A stretch of 10,622 bases of DNA from Syntrophales bacterium (lineage in GTDB: Bacteria; Desulfobacterota; Syntrophia; Syntrophales; UBA2210), in contig JAQUQY010000032.1 in the NCBI GenBank assembly GCA_028715865.1, forward strand, positions 1 to 10,622. The letters are read 5' to 3'. Within the stretch, counting starts at the first letter, position 1. Every line of letters starts with the position of its first letter. A model generated the notes under the pieces. The model had not been told where the DNA came from and ran no database searches. It saw only the letters and a program-made list of their open reading frames with translations. Of the stretch, positions 1 to 6,646 are shown piece by piece. The translations under genes and the position numbers were made by a program.

Positions 1-1331
1 ATCATGGCGCTGGCTACTTTAACGAAACCAGCTATATTGGCGCCGTTAACATAGTTGCCTGGCGTGCCGTAGGTTTCGGCGGCGTCAACGCAGGTCCTGT
101 GAATGTCCTTCATGATTCGCCGCAGGTAGCTGTCAACCTCTTCCCGGGACCACCTCAATCGTAGGCTGTTCTGTGTCATTTCAAGTCCCGATACTGAAAC
201 GCCACCGGCGTTCGCCGCTTTGCCGGGTCCATAGAGGATCTTGTGTCCCACGAAAAGATCTACACCGGCGGGAACGGTGGGCATGTTCGCCCCTTCGCTG
301 ACCACATAAACACCATTGTTGATAAGGTTCTGCGCGTCCCTTGAGTTGATCTCGTTCTGCGTCGCGCTTGGAAAAGCGCAGTCGGCTTTGTGGTTCCACA
401 GGGGATTAAAATCGTCGGCTCCGCTAATAGGTGTGTAGATCGCCTCGGGATAACGATCGGCGTATTCCTTTATGCGTCCGCGCTCCACATTTTTCAGGTG
501 CATTACATAATCCAGCTTCCCACGGTCTATGCCGGATTCGTCGTATATATAACCCGAAGAATCGGAAAGAGTTACCGCCTTAGCTCCAAGCTCGATCAGT
601 TTTTCCACGGTGTATTGAGATACGTTGCCGGAACCGGATATCAGGCAAACTTTGCCCTCCAGGGTTTCCTTCCGTGTCGTGAGCATTTCGGCGGCGAAAT
701 AAACGGCCCCGTACCCCGTCGCTTCGGGGCGGATCAGGCTACCGCCCCACTCAAGGCGCTTGCCTGTGAGAACGCCGGTGAACTCATTTTTCAACTTCTT
801 GTATGTTCCGAAGAGATAGCCGATCTCACGAGCTCCCACACCGATATCGCCGGCTGGAACGTCCGTGTCGGGGCCAAGGTGCCTGAACAGTTCGTTCATA
901 AAACTCTGGCAAAAACGCATGACCTCAAGGTCTGACTTGCCCTTGGGATCGAAATTTGAACCGCCCTTACCGCCACCCATCGGGAGGGTGGTAAGGGCGT
1001 TTTTGTATACCTGCTCGAAGGCCAGGAATTTCAGAATGCTGGAGTTTACGGATGGATGAAAACGAAAACCTCCTTTATAGGGGCCGATGGCGCTGTTCAT
1101 CTGGATGCGATAGCCACGATTCACCTGCACCTCGCCACGGTCGTCTACCCAGGGAACACGGAATGTTATCATCCGCTCCGGTTCAACCATCCTTTCCAGA
1201 ATTTTTGCCTTTCGGTACTCGGGATGCCTTTCCAGAACCGGTTGAATCGATTCCGCGACCTCCGCAACAGCCTGCAAAAATTCAATTTCTCCAGGATTGC
1301 ATTCCTCGCACATTTTCATGAAATCTAACAT
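1..1331 (-). CDS. gdhA: Glutamate dehydrogenase, hexameric bacterial type (3' end cut by window edge)
   Basis: Converts glutamate to 2-oxoglutarate and ammonia, or the reverse, in the cytoplasm using NAD(P)H. Read on the minus strand from ATG at 1331, the frame is open for 443 codons to the window edge. E. coli GdhA is about 447 residues, so only a few C-terminal residues and the stop are missing. Visible signatures: VEPER (49-53), IGPYKGGFRFHPSVN (82-96), the catalytic-lysine loop LPMGGGKGGSNFDPKGK (116-132, likely K122), PAGDIGVG with the catalytic Asp (159-166), WGGSLIRPEATGYG (195-208), the Rossmann loop GSGNVSQY (233-240), SEGANMP (345-351), PGKAANAGGV (369-378) and NGANIAGFVKVA (429-440). 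The start is supported by AAGGAGATGAAC just upstream, which pairs over a long stretch with the 16S tail. The SDSSG after the second Rossmann strand resembles NADP-type enzymes, but cofactor choice cannot be settled by eye. It is divergent from the hydantoinase-like gene. Confidence 0.97.
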   Translation of the reverse strand, partial: MLDFMKMCEECNPGEIEFLQAVAEVAESIQPVLERHPEYRKAKILERMVEPERMITFRVPWVDDRGEVQVNRGYRIQMNSAIGPYKGGFRFHPSVNSSILKFLAFEQVYKNALTTLPMGGGKGGSNFDPKGKSDLEVMRFCQSFMNELFRHLGPDTDVPAGDIGVGAREIGYLFGTYKKLKNEFTGVLTGKRLEWGGSLIRPEATGYGAVYFAAEMLTTRKETLEGKVCLISGSGNVSQYTVEKLIELGAKAVTLSDSSGYIYDESGIDRGKLDYVMHLKNVERGRIKEYADRYPEAIYTPISGADDFNPLWNHKADCAFPSATQNEINSRDAQNLINNGVYVVSEGANMPTVPAGVDLFVGHKILYGPGKAANAGGVSVSGLEMTQNSLRLRWSREEVDSYLRRIMKDIHRTCVDAAETYGTPGNYVNGANIAGFVKVASAM

Positions 1332-1490
1332 GATTCTTTGTTCATCTCCTTCCGATATGATGAAATGTGTCCGCGCGACTCCACCGCTTCACCCAGGGGG
1401 CATTGAAAGTAAAATTATTATGTGGATGCCGCCGTCCGAATAAGGCAACATCTCCAAGATTTGGGCGGGTGCATCCCGAAAATTGAGCTA

Positions 1491-1533
1491 TTAATATATT
1501 AACTAAAAAAATTCCAGAGATTATTTAAATAAT
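1491..1533. promoter_or_regulatory. Pair of AT-rich perfect palindromes (possible operators)
   Basis: TTAATATATTAA at 1491-1502 and ATTATTTAAATAAT at 1520-1533 are both perfect palindromes. Their centres are 30 bases apart, close to three helical turns, in the space shared by two divergent genes. That arrangement fits a dimeric regulator binding one DNA face. AT-rich palindromes also arise by chance in AT-rich spacers, so the function is inferred only from position and symmetry. Confidence 0.35.
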
Positions 1534-1663
1534 AAAAGGGCCTGAAATGCCCCCCGGTCTATGTTTGTTTTCATGAAAAGGCGCTCAATATGCTTTTTCT
1601 CGAAGTAAACTTTCAAGACCAGAACGCTTTGTTATTGTTGAAATCTGAACAGGAGCTCACAGT

Positions 1664-1691
1664 TTGACTCCCATGCCATCCCTGTGATAAC
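1664..1691 (+). promoter_or_regulatory. Possible sigma70-type promoter for the hydantoinase-like operon
   Basis: TTGACT at 1664-1669 (5 of 6 to the -35 consensus) is followed after 16 bases by GATAAC at 1686-1691 (4 of 6), preceded by an extended -10 TG. Transcription would start near 1698, giving a leader of about 33 bases. Prediction by eye only. Confidence 0.4.
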
Positions 1692-1730
1692 GGTATGCCA
1701 GCCAGTGACTGATGAGAAGGGAGCGGCGCC

Positions 1731-3404
1731 ATGATCCTGGGAATAGATGTCGGAGGAACGCATACAGATGCCGTTCTTTTAGACGGTCGGAAGGTTGTTA
1801 AAAAAGTAAAAGTTCTTACAAATCCTGAAGATCTTGGCAGCTCTTTACTTGAAGTTACCCGAGAATTGCTTGAAGCTGTGTCTCCCGGAGAAGTTACCAG
1901 GGCGGTTCTAAGCACCACAATCTCAACTAACGCCATCGTACAAAATAAAGTCAGCCCCGTTGGAATGATTCTGGCGAACGGTCCCGGCATTCCTCCCTCA
2001 CTGCTCGCAATCGACGAAAACAGTCAGTTTGTGTCAGGTTACATGAGTCACCGCGGTATTCCCGTAACGCCGGTTAATGGCCGGGAAGTGGAGGAGGTTG
2101 CCGGGAAACTGCAAATAAAAGGTATTGAGCAAGTGGGAATCGTGAGCAAGTTTTCTTCAAGAAATCCCCGTCTGGAGTTGGACATTGAGAAAGCCGCGGG
2201 TTCACGCTTCAGGCATGTTTCCCTTGGACACCGGATGTCAGGGAATCTCAACTATCCCCGGCGCATAGCCACCACCTTTCTGAATGCCGCTACCTGGGAA
2301 ATATTCCGTCAATTTGTTGATGTTATTAACGCTTTTATGGATAGCTTCGAGGAAAAGTTTCCCATATATATATTGAAAGCTGACGGAGGCACCCTGGAAA
2401 TTAACCAGTCTGTAAAATATCCTGCTCAGACGATTCTTTCCGGGCCCGCCGCGAGCATAATGGGCATTCTAAGTCTTTCCGACTGCGGGGAGGATGCAAT
2501 TGCACTGGATATCGGTGGAACTACAACGGATATAGCTCTTTTTGCCGATGGCGTTCCCTTGCTGGAGCCCCAGGGTGTAACCATAGAAAAGCACAAAACT
2601 CTTATTAGAGGACTTAGAACGAAGCCCATCGGTGTGGGTGGTGACAGCGCTGTACGTTATGAACAGGGATCCTTTGTCATAGGTCCGGAAAGGCTTGGCC
2701 CTGCCGCTGCCTTTGGTGGGCCGGGCCCGACCCCTACGGATGCGATAATTGTACTCGGCCTCGCCGCCACTGGAGACAGAAAGAAGGCCGAAGAAACCCT
2801 TAAACCCCTTGCCGAAAGAGCGGGCCTTTCCCTTGAAGCGGCGGCGGAGGAAATATTTAACGGCGCCTGCAGGCTCATTTCCGCGGCCGTATCGGAAATG
2901 ATCGAGGCCGTAAACAATAAGCCGGTCTATACCATTCACGAACTTCTCGAAGGCAGGATACTGAAACCGAAAATCCTTCATGTCGTGGGTGGACCGGCTG
3001 AAGCCATGGCGCCGCGAATAGGAGAAATTCTTGACTGCACTGTCAGCATTCCCCCCAACGCTGAGGTAGCCAACGCGATAGGAGCCGCCCTTTCCAGAAC
3101 AACCACGGAACTTACGGTTCTTGCCGACACGGAGAAACAAACCCTTACCTTTGTCGAAGAAGGGATTCAAATACCCATATCATCAACGTTTTCTAGGGAA
3201 GAGGCAAGGGAGCTCTGCCTTGATCATCTGAAAAAACGGGCTCTATCCTTTGGAGCCAGAGAAGAAGATCTGGAGATGGAGATTACGGAAGATCAGTCCT
3301 TCAACATGATCAGGGGATTTACAATGACAGGCAGAAATATCAGAATAAAGGCCCAGGTCAAGCCTGGACTTATGGCGGACTTCGGCAAAGGAGGCCCGGG
3401 ATGA
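1731..3404 (+). CDS. Hydantoinase/oxoprolinase-family protein (short HyuA-like)
   Basis: The family uses an actin/Hsp70-type (ASKHA) ATPase fold to drive hydrolysis or carboxylation chemistry; members include N-methylhydantoinase A, the N-terminal half of 5-oxoprolinase and the acetone carboxylase beta subunit. The N-terminal domain opens with the phosphate loop GIDVGGTHTD (4-13), followed by the STTISTNAI motif (61-69). The second domain has KADGG (216-220), SGPAAS (237-242), a second phosphate loop DIGGTTTD (260-267), and a C-terminal HVVGGPAEAMAPRIGEIL then NAIGAALSR segment. At 557 residues it is shorter than typical HyuA (about 680-720), with a reduced region after the last ATPase motif. 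No HyuB-like partner is present in the window. The start is supported by AAGGGAG about 7 bases upstream. The 3' end overlaps the deacetylase-like gene by 4 bases (ATGA), implying translational coupling. Family assignment is firm; the substrate is unknown. Confidence 0.9.
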   Translation: MILGIDVGGTHTDAVLLDGRKVVKKVKVLTNPEDLGSSLLEVTRELLEAVSPGEVTRAVLSTTISTNAIVQNKVSPVGMILANGPGIPPSLLAIDENSQFVSGYMSHRGIPVTPVNGREVEEVAGKLQIKGIEQVGIVSKFSSRNPRLELDIEKAAGSRFRHVSLGHRMSGNLNYPRRIATTFLNAATWEIFRQFVDVINAFMDSFEEKFPIYILKADGGTLEINQSVKYPAQTILSGPAASIMGILSLSDCGEDAIALDIGGTTTDIALFADGVPLLEPQGVTIEKHKTLIRGLRTKPIGVGGDSAVRYEQGSFVIGPERLGPAAAFGGPGPTPTDAIIVLGLAATGDRKKAEETLKPLAERAGLSLEAAAEEIFNGACRLISAAVSEMIEAVNNKPVYTIHELLEGRILKPKILHVVGGPAEAMAPRIGEILDCTVSIPPNAEVANAIGAALSRTTTELTVLADTEKQTLTFVEEGIQIPISSTFSREEARELCLDHLKKRALSFGAREEDLEMEITEDQSFNMIRGFTMTGRNIRIKAQVKPGLMADFGKGGPG

Positions 3405-4711
3405 GCGACACAAGACGTACGGGACTCGTTTTTTTTCCGGCCTTTGACTGGGCTATATCGCCAACCCATCCGGAAAGGGAAGAGAGGCTTCTCTATACCC
3501 AGGACCAGGTTTTTGAAGAAGGGCTTCTCGACTTTGAAAATATAACGGAATATAAACCGGGACTTGCTACACTCGATGATGTAAACAGGGTTCATATATG
3601 CGTTCCTGAGGCCGCGAGAGTGGCAACCGAGTCGCATCTAATTTCAGCGGGAGGGGCCATAACCGCCGCCGACAAGGTGTTGAGTGGTGAAGTGGATAAC
3701 GCTTTCGCGCTGGTACGCCCGCCAGGCCATCACGCAATGCGCGTGGTACACGGCGCCAGGGGATTCTGCAACATCAATATCGAAGCAATAATGGTGGAAT
3801 ATATCCGGAAAAAATTCGGGCGCCTGAAGATAGCCATCGTCGATACAGACTGCCACCATGGAGACGGAACACAGGACATCTTCTGGCACGACCCGGATAC
3901 TCTCTTCATATCGGTTCATCAGGACGGAAGAACACTCTATCCCGGTACGGGATTTCCCAAAGAGACAGGGGGTCCTAACGCTCGCGGTACAACTGTAAAT
4001 ATACCCCTGCCGCCGGGCACATCGGAGGAAGGATTTCTCTTTACGCTGGACAATCTGATCCTTCCCATTCTGGACGAATTCAAACCCGACATAATAATAA
4101 ACTCCGCGGGCCAGGACAATCACTACAGCGATCCCATCACCAACATGAATTTTACCGCCCGTGGATACGCCATTCTTAACGACCGCCTCAGGCCCCATAT
4201 CGCCGTCCTTGAAGGAGGATATTCCGTTGAAACGGCCCTTCCCTATATTAATGTAGGCATAATTCTGGCCATGGCGGGGATCGACTACGGATACGTGAAA
4301 GAACCTGATTACGACCCGCAAAAACTTAAGCAGGATAACGATGTTACGGCCTACATCGAACGCCTGATTCCAGGTCTCCATGATCAGTGGAAACAGCAGG
4401 AGTCTCTTAAGGCAAGGACGCTAACCGTAGGCTCTCAGGAAAAACGCGAAAGAAGTATCTATTATGATACGGATAATATTCACGAAGAGCAAATTGAGAC
4501 GGTGAGAATTTGTGAAGATTGTGGCGGATTGCTCACTATTGACTCAATGGCAAGCACGGGAAATCGCATCTTTGCTGTTATCGTTCCCGGCGGAGGGTGC
4601 CCCCTTTGCAGAAAGGAGGGTGAAGGCATGTTTGAAGCAACAAAATCCGGCAGCATCTATCGATACGTTTATTTTCAGGATACGGACCGGGACACCTTCA
4701 TAACGCGGTAA
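3401..4711 (+). CDS. Histone deacetylase/AcuC/acetylpolyamine amidohydrolase-family protein with C-terminal CxxC/CxxC tail
   Basis: Predicted Zn-dependent deacylase of the arginase/deacetylase fold, probably acting on small acylated amines or acyl-lysine. Key motifs are intact: RPPGHHA with the His dyad (H110, H111), VDTDCHHGDG with metal ligands D150 and H152, SAGQDNHYSD with the third ligand D239, and LEGGYS with the transition-state Tyr at 274. The usual GFD before the third ligand reads GQD here. The deacetylase domain fills roughly residues 5-320. After a polar linker, a tail carries C371-x2-C374 and C400-x2-C403, a likely zinc ribbon or similar metal knuckle not normally part of this fold. 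The gene begins inside the stop region of the hydantoinase-like gene (ATGA overlap), so the two are almost certainly co-translated. It converges on the biotin carrier gene. Known relatives include AcuC and bacterial acetylpolyamine amidohydrolases; the actual substrate cannot be read from sequence. Confidence 0.92.
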   Translation: MSDTRRTGLVFFPAFDWAISPTHPEREERLLYTQDQVFEEGLLDFENITEYKPGLATLDDVNRVHICVPEAARVATESHLISAGGAITAADKVLSGEVDNAFALVRPPGHHAMRVVHGARGFCNINIEAIMVEYIRKKFGRLKIAIVDTDCHHGDGTQDIFWHDPDTLFISVHQDGRTLYPGTGFPKETGGPNARGTTVNIPLPPGTSEEGFLFTLDNLILPILDEFKPDIIINSAGQDNHYSDPITNMNFTARGYAILNDRLRPHIAVLEGGYSVETALPYINVGIILAMAGIDYGYVKEPDYDPQKLKQDNDVTAYIERLIPGLHDQWKQQESLKARTLTVGSQEKRERSIYYDTDNIHEEQIETVRICEDCGGLLTIDSMASTGNRIFAVIVPGGGCPLCRKEGEGMFEATKSGSIYRYVYFQDTDRDTFITR

Positions 4712-4725
4712 GGCCTGTCCGGAAT

Positions 4726-4759
4726 GCCATGGATTGCCGGGGAGATGAACCCCGATGGC
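4726..4759. other. Imperfect hairpin between convergent genes
   Basis: GCCAT (4726-4730) and CGGGG (4738-4742) pair with CCCCG (4750-4754) and ATGGC (4755-4759), with a 7-base loop and a 7-base bulge. It lies 15 bases after the deacetylase stop, a normal place for a terminator, but no T-run follows on the plus strand, so it is not a standard intrinsic terminator. It may protect the mRNA 3' end. Confidence 0.35.
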
Positions 4760-4784
4760 GGGCTGTGGATCGATAGACGGCTGA

Positions 4785-4896
4785 GCACTTAGTACCTTGT
4801 AACTCTTTAACCGACGCAAGGAATTATTCTTGGTCTTCATTCGTAACTTAACATTCGCGATCATTACTTGCGAATCTTCGCCTGTTACACGGCACT
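4785..4896 (-). repeat. Dispersed 112-base repeat, copy A
   Basis: Read on the minus strand from 4896, this begins AGTGCCGTGTAAC and ends GTTACAAGGTACTAAGTGC. It matches 9294-9404 on the plus strand over its whole length with about five substitutions and one indel (about 95% identical by eye). It has imperfect terminal inverted repeats with an exact core TGTAAC/GTTACA, and no coding potential beyond accidental frames. Its first bases overlap the TAG stop of the biotin carrier gene. It resembles a MITE or other short non-autonomous intergenic repeat; no transposase is visible. Family name unknown. Confidence 0.9.
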
Positions 4897-5128
4897 AGCC
4901 CGCTTCTTTGCTCTCTTCTATTCTCACGAGGACCTGTTCTGCTTTGACTTTCTGGTCTTCTTCCACAAGTATCTCGGTTATGGTGCCCTTAACCGGCGTA
5001 TAAATAGAATTTTCCAATTTCATTGCTTCAATTACGAGTATTTCTTCATCGGCATCAAGCCTGTCGCCCACAGTCACAAAGATCTCATATATCGTTCCGG
5101 ACATGGGGGATAAGATATCTACGCTCAT
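4895..5128 (-). CDS. Stand-alone biotinyl (biotin/lipoyl attachment) carrier protein
   Basis: A 77-residue single-domain carrier whose lysine is expected to be biotinylated by biotin ligase and to shuttle CO2 in an acyl-CoA carboxylase or decarboxylase. The attachment motif EAMKLEN places the target lysine at K37. Around it are the paired half-motifs of the flattened beta-barrel: SPMSGTIYEIFVTVGDRL (7-24) and TPVKGTITEILVEEDQKV (44-61). The start at 5128 has a strong ribosome-binding site, AAAGGAGG, about 8 bases upstream. Domain length matches biotin carrier domains that have lost the long N-terminal region of AccB. AMKLE rather than AMKM is a common variant. No carboxylase or decarboxylase subunit lies beside it in the window, so its partner enzyme is encoded elsewhere. 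Its TAG stop falls in the first bases of repeat copy A. Confidence 0.9.
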   Translation of the reverse strand: MSVDILSPMSGTIYEIFVTVGDRLDADEEILVIEAMKLENSIYTPVKGTITEILVEEDQKVKAEQVLVRIEESKEAG

Positions 5129-5221
5129 GTCAGTTTCCTCCTTTACCGCGGAGCATCAGGTCATACCCGGAAGGGCGCGGGCATAAATTTCCCATGGGAG
5201 TATCCGAATTTAAGCCTGTAC

Positions 5222-5250
5222 CGCATAACACCTCGGGACGGAGTCGTCAA
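5222..5250 (-). promoter_or_regulatory. Possible sigma70-type promoter for the biotin carrier gene
   Basis: On the minus strand TTGACG (5250-5245) is followed after 17 bases by TATGCG (5227-5222), preceded by an extended -10 TG. Transcription would start near 5215, leaving a leader of about 87 bases. The -10 is weak beyond its first three bases. Confidence 0.35.
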
Positions 5251-5351
5251 CCCCTTAAAAACCTATCTTCTTTGCAAATAAAATACTTAACCTTCCTGTT
5301 GCGCTGTCTGTTGGATAAAGATGGCGGCGCGTGGTTTCGTAAATCATGATT

Positions 5352-5380
5352 TTGACAGTGGTCGGCCTTCATGTTACTAA
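5352..5380 (+). promoter_or_regulatory. Possible sigma70-type promoter for mazG
   Basis: A perfect TTGACA at 5352-5357 is followed after exactly 17 bases by TACTAA at 5375-5380, with TG one base upstream of it (extended -10). The predicted start near 5387 leaves a leader of about 100 bases. A second TTGACA at 5452-5457 has no matching -10 before the gene. Confidence 0.45.
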
Positions 5381-5486
5381 ACCTCGTCAAGGGCAGTTTT
5401 CCGTAGATATTGGTTAAAATTAATCTTGGGGGCCTTCATGGTTTCATTCGATTGACAAGGGTCAGAAAAAAGGAGGACAGTCCGGA

Positions 5487-6326
5487 ATGGCATCCGAACC
5501 GAAGATGACCGGCTGCGAGGGCGGCAGGATAGAGTACGAACTTAACAGGATACTTGGTATTATCGCGATGCTGAGGTCACCATCAGGCTGTCTATGGGAC
5601 CGGCAGCAGACAATCAGTGATGTTGGAACATTCCTCATGGATGAGGTCTGCGAGGTTCTGGATGCCATTGAGAGCGGCTCTTTGGAAAACTTGAAAGAAG
5701 AGTTGGGTGACCTACTCTTCCAGGTTTTTTTCATGGCCATTGTGGCGAAAGAAGAGGGGAACTTCGACATAGGTGACATTATGGCCGGGGCGTCGGATAA
5801 GATGATTCGGCGCCATCCCCATGTTTTTGGAAATCTTGAGGTAGAAACGGTTGATGAAATCAGGAAGAACTGGGAACTAATTAAAAGCCGGGAACGGGAG
5901 GACGGAGAAAAAGAGGATTCAATTTTTCAGGGCGTACCACGGTCTTTGCCGGCACTTAGGCGTGCCTTCAAAGTTTCATCCCGGGCCGCCCGTGTCGGAT
6001 TCGACTGGCGCGATGCCGGGGGTGTCCTGGAAAAAGTTCTTGAAGAGATTGGAGAAATCCGTCAATCCCTCCTTCTGGGGGATGCCGTAAAAATTGAAGA
6101 AGAAATGGGGGACCTGTTGTTTTCCGTGGTCAATCTGTGCCGACACGCAAATGTTGATCCTGACCGCGCCCTGCGGGGAACTGTTAGAAAGTTTGTCGAA
6201 AGATTTTCCTTTATGGCTGAGAAAATTGCTGAAGAGGGCAAAACCCTGAAGTCGGCAACTATGGGCGACATGGACAGGCTGTGGGAATTATCTAAAAGCT
6301 TGCTTAAGCCAGGAGATATTAAATGA
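5487..6326 (+). CDS. mazG: MazG nucleoside triphosphate pyrophosphohydrolase
   Basis: Hydrolyses (d)NTPs to the monophosphates and pyrophosphate, a house-cleaning and stringent-response-linked activity in the cytoplasm. The protein (279 residues) has the usual two tandem MazG domains. Domain 1 carries CLWDRQQT (35-42), metal-binding glutamates in MDEVCEV (E53, E56), EELGDLLFQV (71-80, E71/E72/D75) and RRHPHVFG (108-115). Domain 2 carries EEIGE (186-190), EEEMGDLLFSVVNLCRH (204-220) and a closing KFVERF (235-240). Length and order match E. coli MazG (263 residues). The position usually holding His in FHARIA reads FMAIVA here. GGAGG lies about 10 bases before the ATG. It overlaps the next gene by 4 bases (ATGA), so the pair is probably translated together. 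No mazEF toxin genes are nearby. Confidence 0.95.
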   Translation: MASEPKMTGCEGGRIEYELNRILGIIAMLRSPSGCLWDRQQTISDVGTFLMDEVCEVLDAIESGSLENLKEELGDLLFQVFFMAIVAKEEGNFDIGDIMAGASDKMIRRHPHVFGNLEVETVDEIRKNWELIKSREREDGEKEDSIFQGVPRSLPALRRAFKVSSRAARVGFDWRDAGGVLEKVLEEIGEIRQSLLLGDAVKIEEEMGDLLFSVVNLCRHANVDPDRALRGTVRKFVERFSFMAEKIAEEGKTLKSATMGDMDRLWELSKSLLKPGDIK

Positions 6327-6508
6327 AATTGTTATTATGCGTGATTGGCCTGGTTCTCATCATCGAAGGCTTGCCCTACTTTACATTTCCCGATCGCATT
6401 AAAATTTACCTGTCGAAAATTATTGAGATGCCCTCGTCGACACTCAGAACCATTGGATTTGTAAGCATCATGATAGGTGTTATCCTTATATATTTTGGAA
6501 GATCCTGA
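6323..6508 (+). CDS. YjeT-like small inner-membrane protein (DUF2065)
   Basis: A 61-residue protein with two hydrophobic segments, about 2-20 and 41-58, separated by a short polar stretch. The pattern G-L-x-L-I-x-E-G-x-x-Y-x-x-x-P (9-23) and a second half beginning LRTIGF with a glycine-containing helix match the DUF2065/YjeT family, whose E. coli member is of similar size. Function is unknown for the family; in E. coli it sits near hflKC and purA. Here it overlaps mazG by 4 bases. Topology is probably two membrane helices with short exposed ends. Confidence 0.8.
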   Translation: MKLLLCVIGLVLIIEGLPYFTFPDRIKIYLSKIIEMPSSTLRTIGFVSIMIGVILIYFGRS

Positions 6509-6533
6509 GCATTCAAATATAACGATAGCCGTA

Positions 6534-6581
6534 ATCCCTTCTGAAACCGCCTAAACTCATGTAATGTTCCTTTCAAGGGAT
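6534..6581. other. Long-loop inverted repeat downstream of the yjeT-like gene
   Basis: ATCCCTT-ct-GAAA (6534-6546) pairs with TTTC-AAGGGAT (6571-6581). The 24-base loop and lack of a following T-run make an intrinsic terminator unlikely; it may be a 3' end-stabilising structure. Confidence 0.3.
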
Positions 6582-6608
6582 CATGGGGAATCTTTACATC
6601 AACCAACC

Positions 6609-6628
6609 CCGGTTCAGGCCATAACCGG
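6609..6628 (+). terminator. Possible weak terminator hairpin before queA
   Basis: CCGGTT (6609-6614) and AACCGG (6623-6628) form a perfect 6-base stem with an 8-base loop, followed by a mixed CTCTTATATTAT tract rather than a clean T-run. It lies just before a candidate promoter, which fits a transcription-unit boundary, but termination efficiency would be low. Confidence 0.35.
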
Positions 6629-6646
6629 AGCCTCTTATATTATCTG

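Larger units (their letters stand above)
1332..1730. other. Divergent intergenic region between gdhA and the hydantoinase-like gene
   Basis: This 399-base stretch has no convincing gene. On the minus strand it carries the gdhA ribosome-binding site and a possible -10 (CATAAT, reading 1422 to 1417) without a good -35. On the plus strand it carries a plausible promoter for the hydantoinase-like gene near 1664-1691. The middle (about 1490-1540) is very AT-rich and holds two perfect palindromes. A long imperfect inverted repeat, GGATGC-CGCC at 1424-1433 and GGCG-ggt-GCATCC at 1464-1476, could fold in the gdhA leader. No known riboswitch class was recognised. Confidence 0.6.
5129..5486. other. Divergent intergenic region between the biotin carrier gene and mazG
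   Basis: No credible gene is seen in these 358 bases; the open frames here lack family features and run over the carrier gene. The region holds one plausible promoter for each flanking gene, described separately. It also has a 10-base palindrome TCCCATGGGA (5190-5199) in the carrier leader, and a direct repeat GGCCTTCATG (5364-5373 and 5431-5440) in the mazG leader. No recognised structured RNA. Confidence 0.6.

Noticed and set aside
390..935. 181-codon open frame on the plus strand
   Set aside because: It is antisense to the well-supported glutamate dehydrogenase, has no family features and no ribosome-binding site.
2469..3170. 233-codon open frame on the minus strand
   Set aside because: Fully inside the hydantoinase-like gene on the opposite strand; composition is typical of an antisense shadow.
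3644..4381. 245-codon open frame on the minus strand
   Set aside because: Antisense to the deacetylase-like gene, whose catalytic motifs are all intact in the plus frame.
4726..4759. Intrinsic terminator after the deacetylase-like gene
   Set aside because: The stem is bulged and no T-run follows, so it is listed only as a hairpin.
4785..4896. CRISPR-type repeat
   Set aside because: Only two widely separated copies in opposite orientation, no spacers and no cas genes.
4868..5113. 81-codon plus-strand frame starting MRIFACYTAL
   Set aside because: It starts inside repeat copy A and runs antisense through the biotin carrier gene. A similar MRIFARYTAL frame appears at 9322-9020 on the minus strand only because of repeat copy B.
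5023..5349. 108-codon plus-strand frame across the biotin carrier start and the mazG spacer
   Set aside because: No recognisable domain, antisense to the carrier, and it spans likely promoters.
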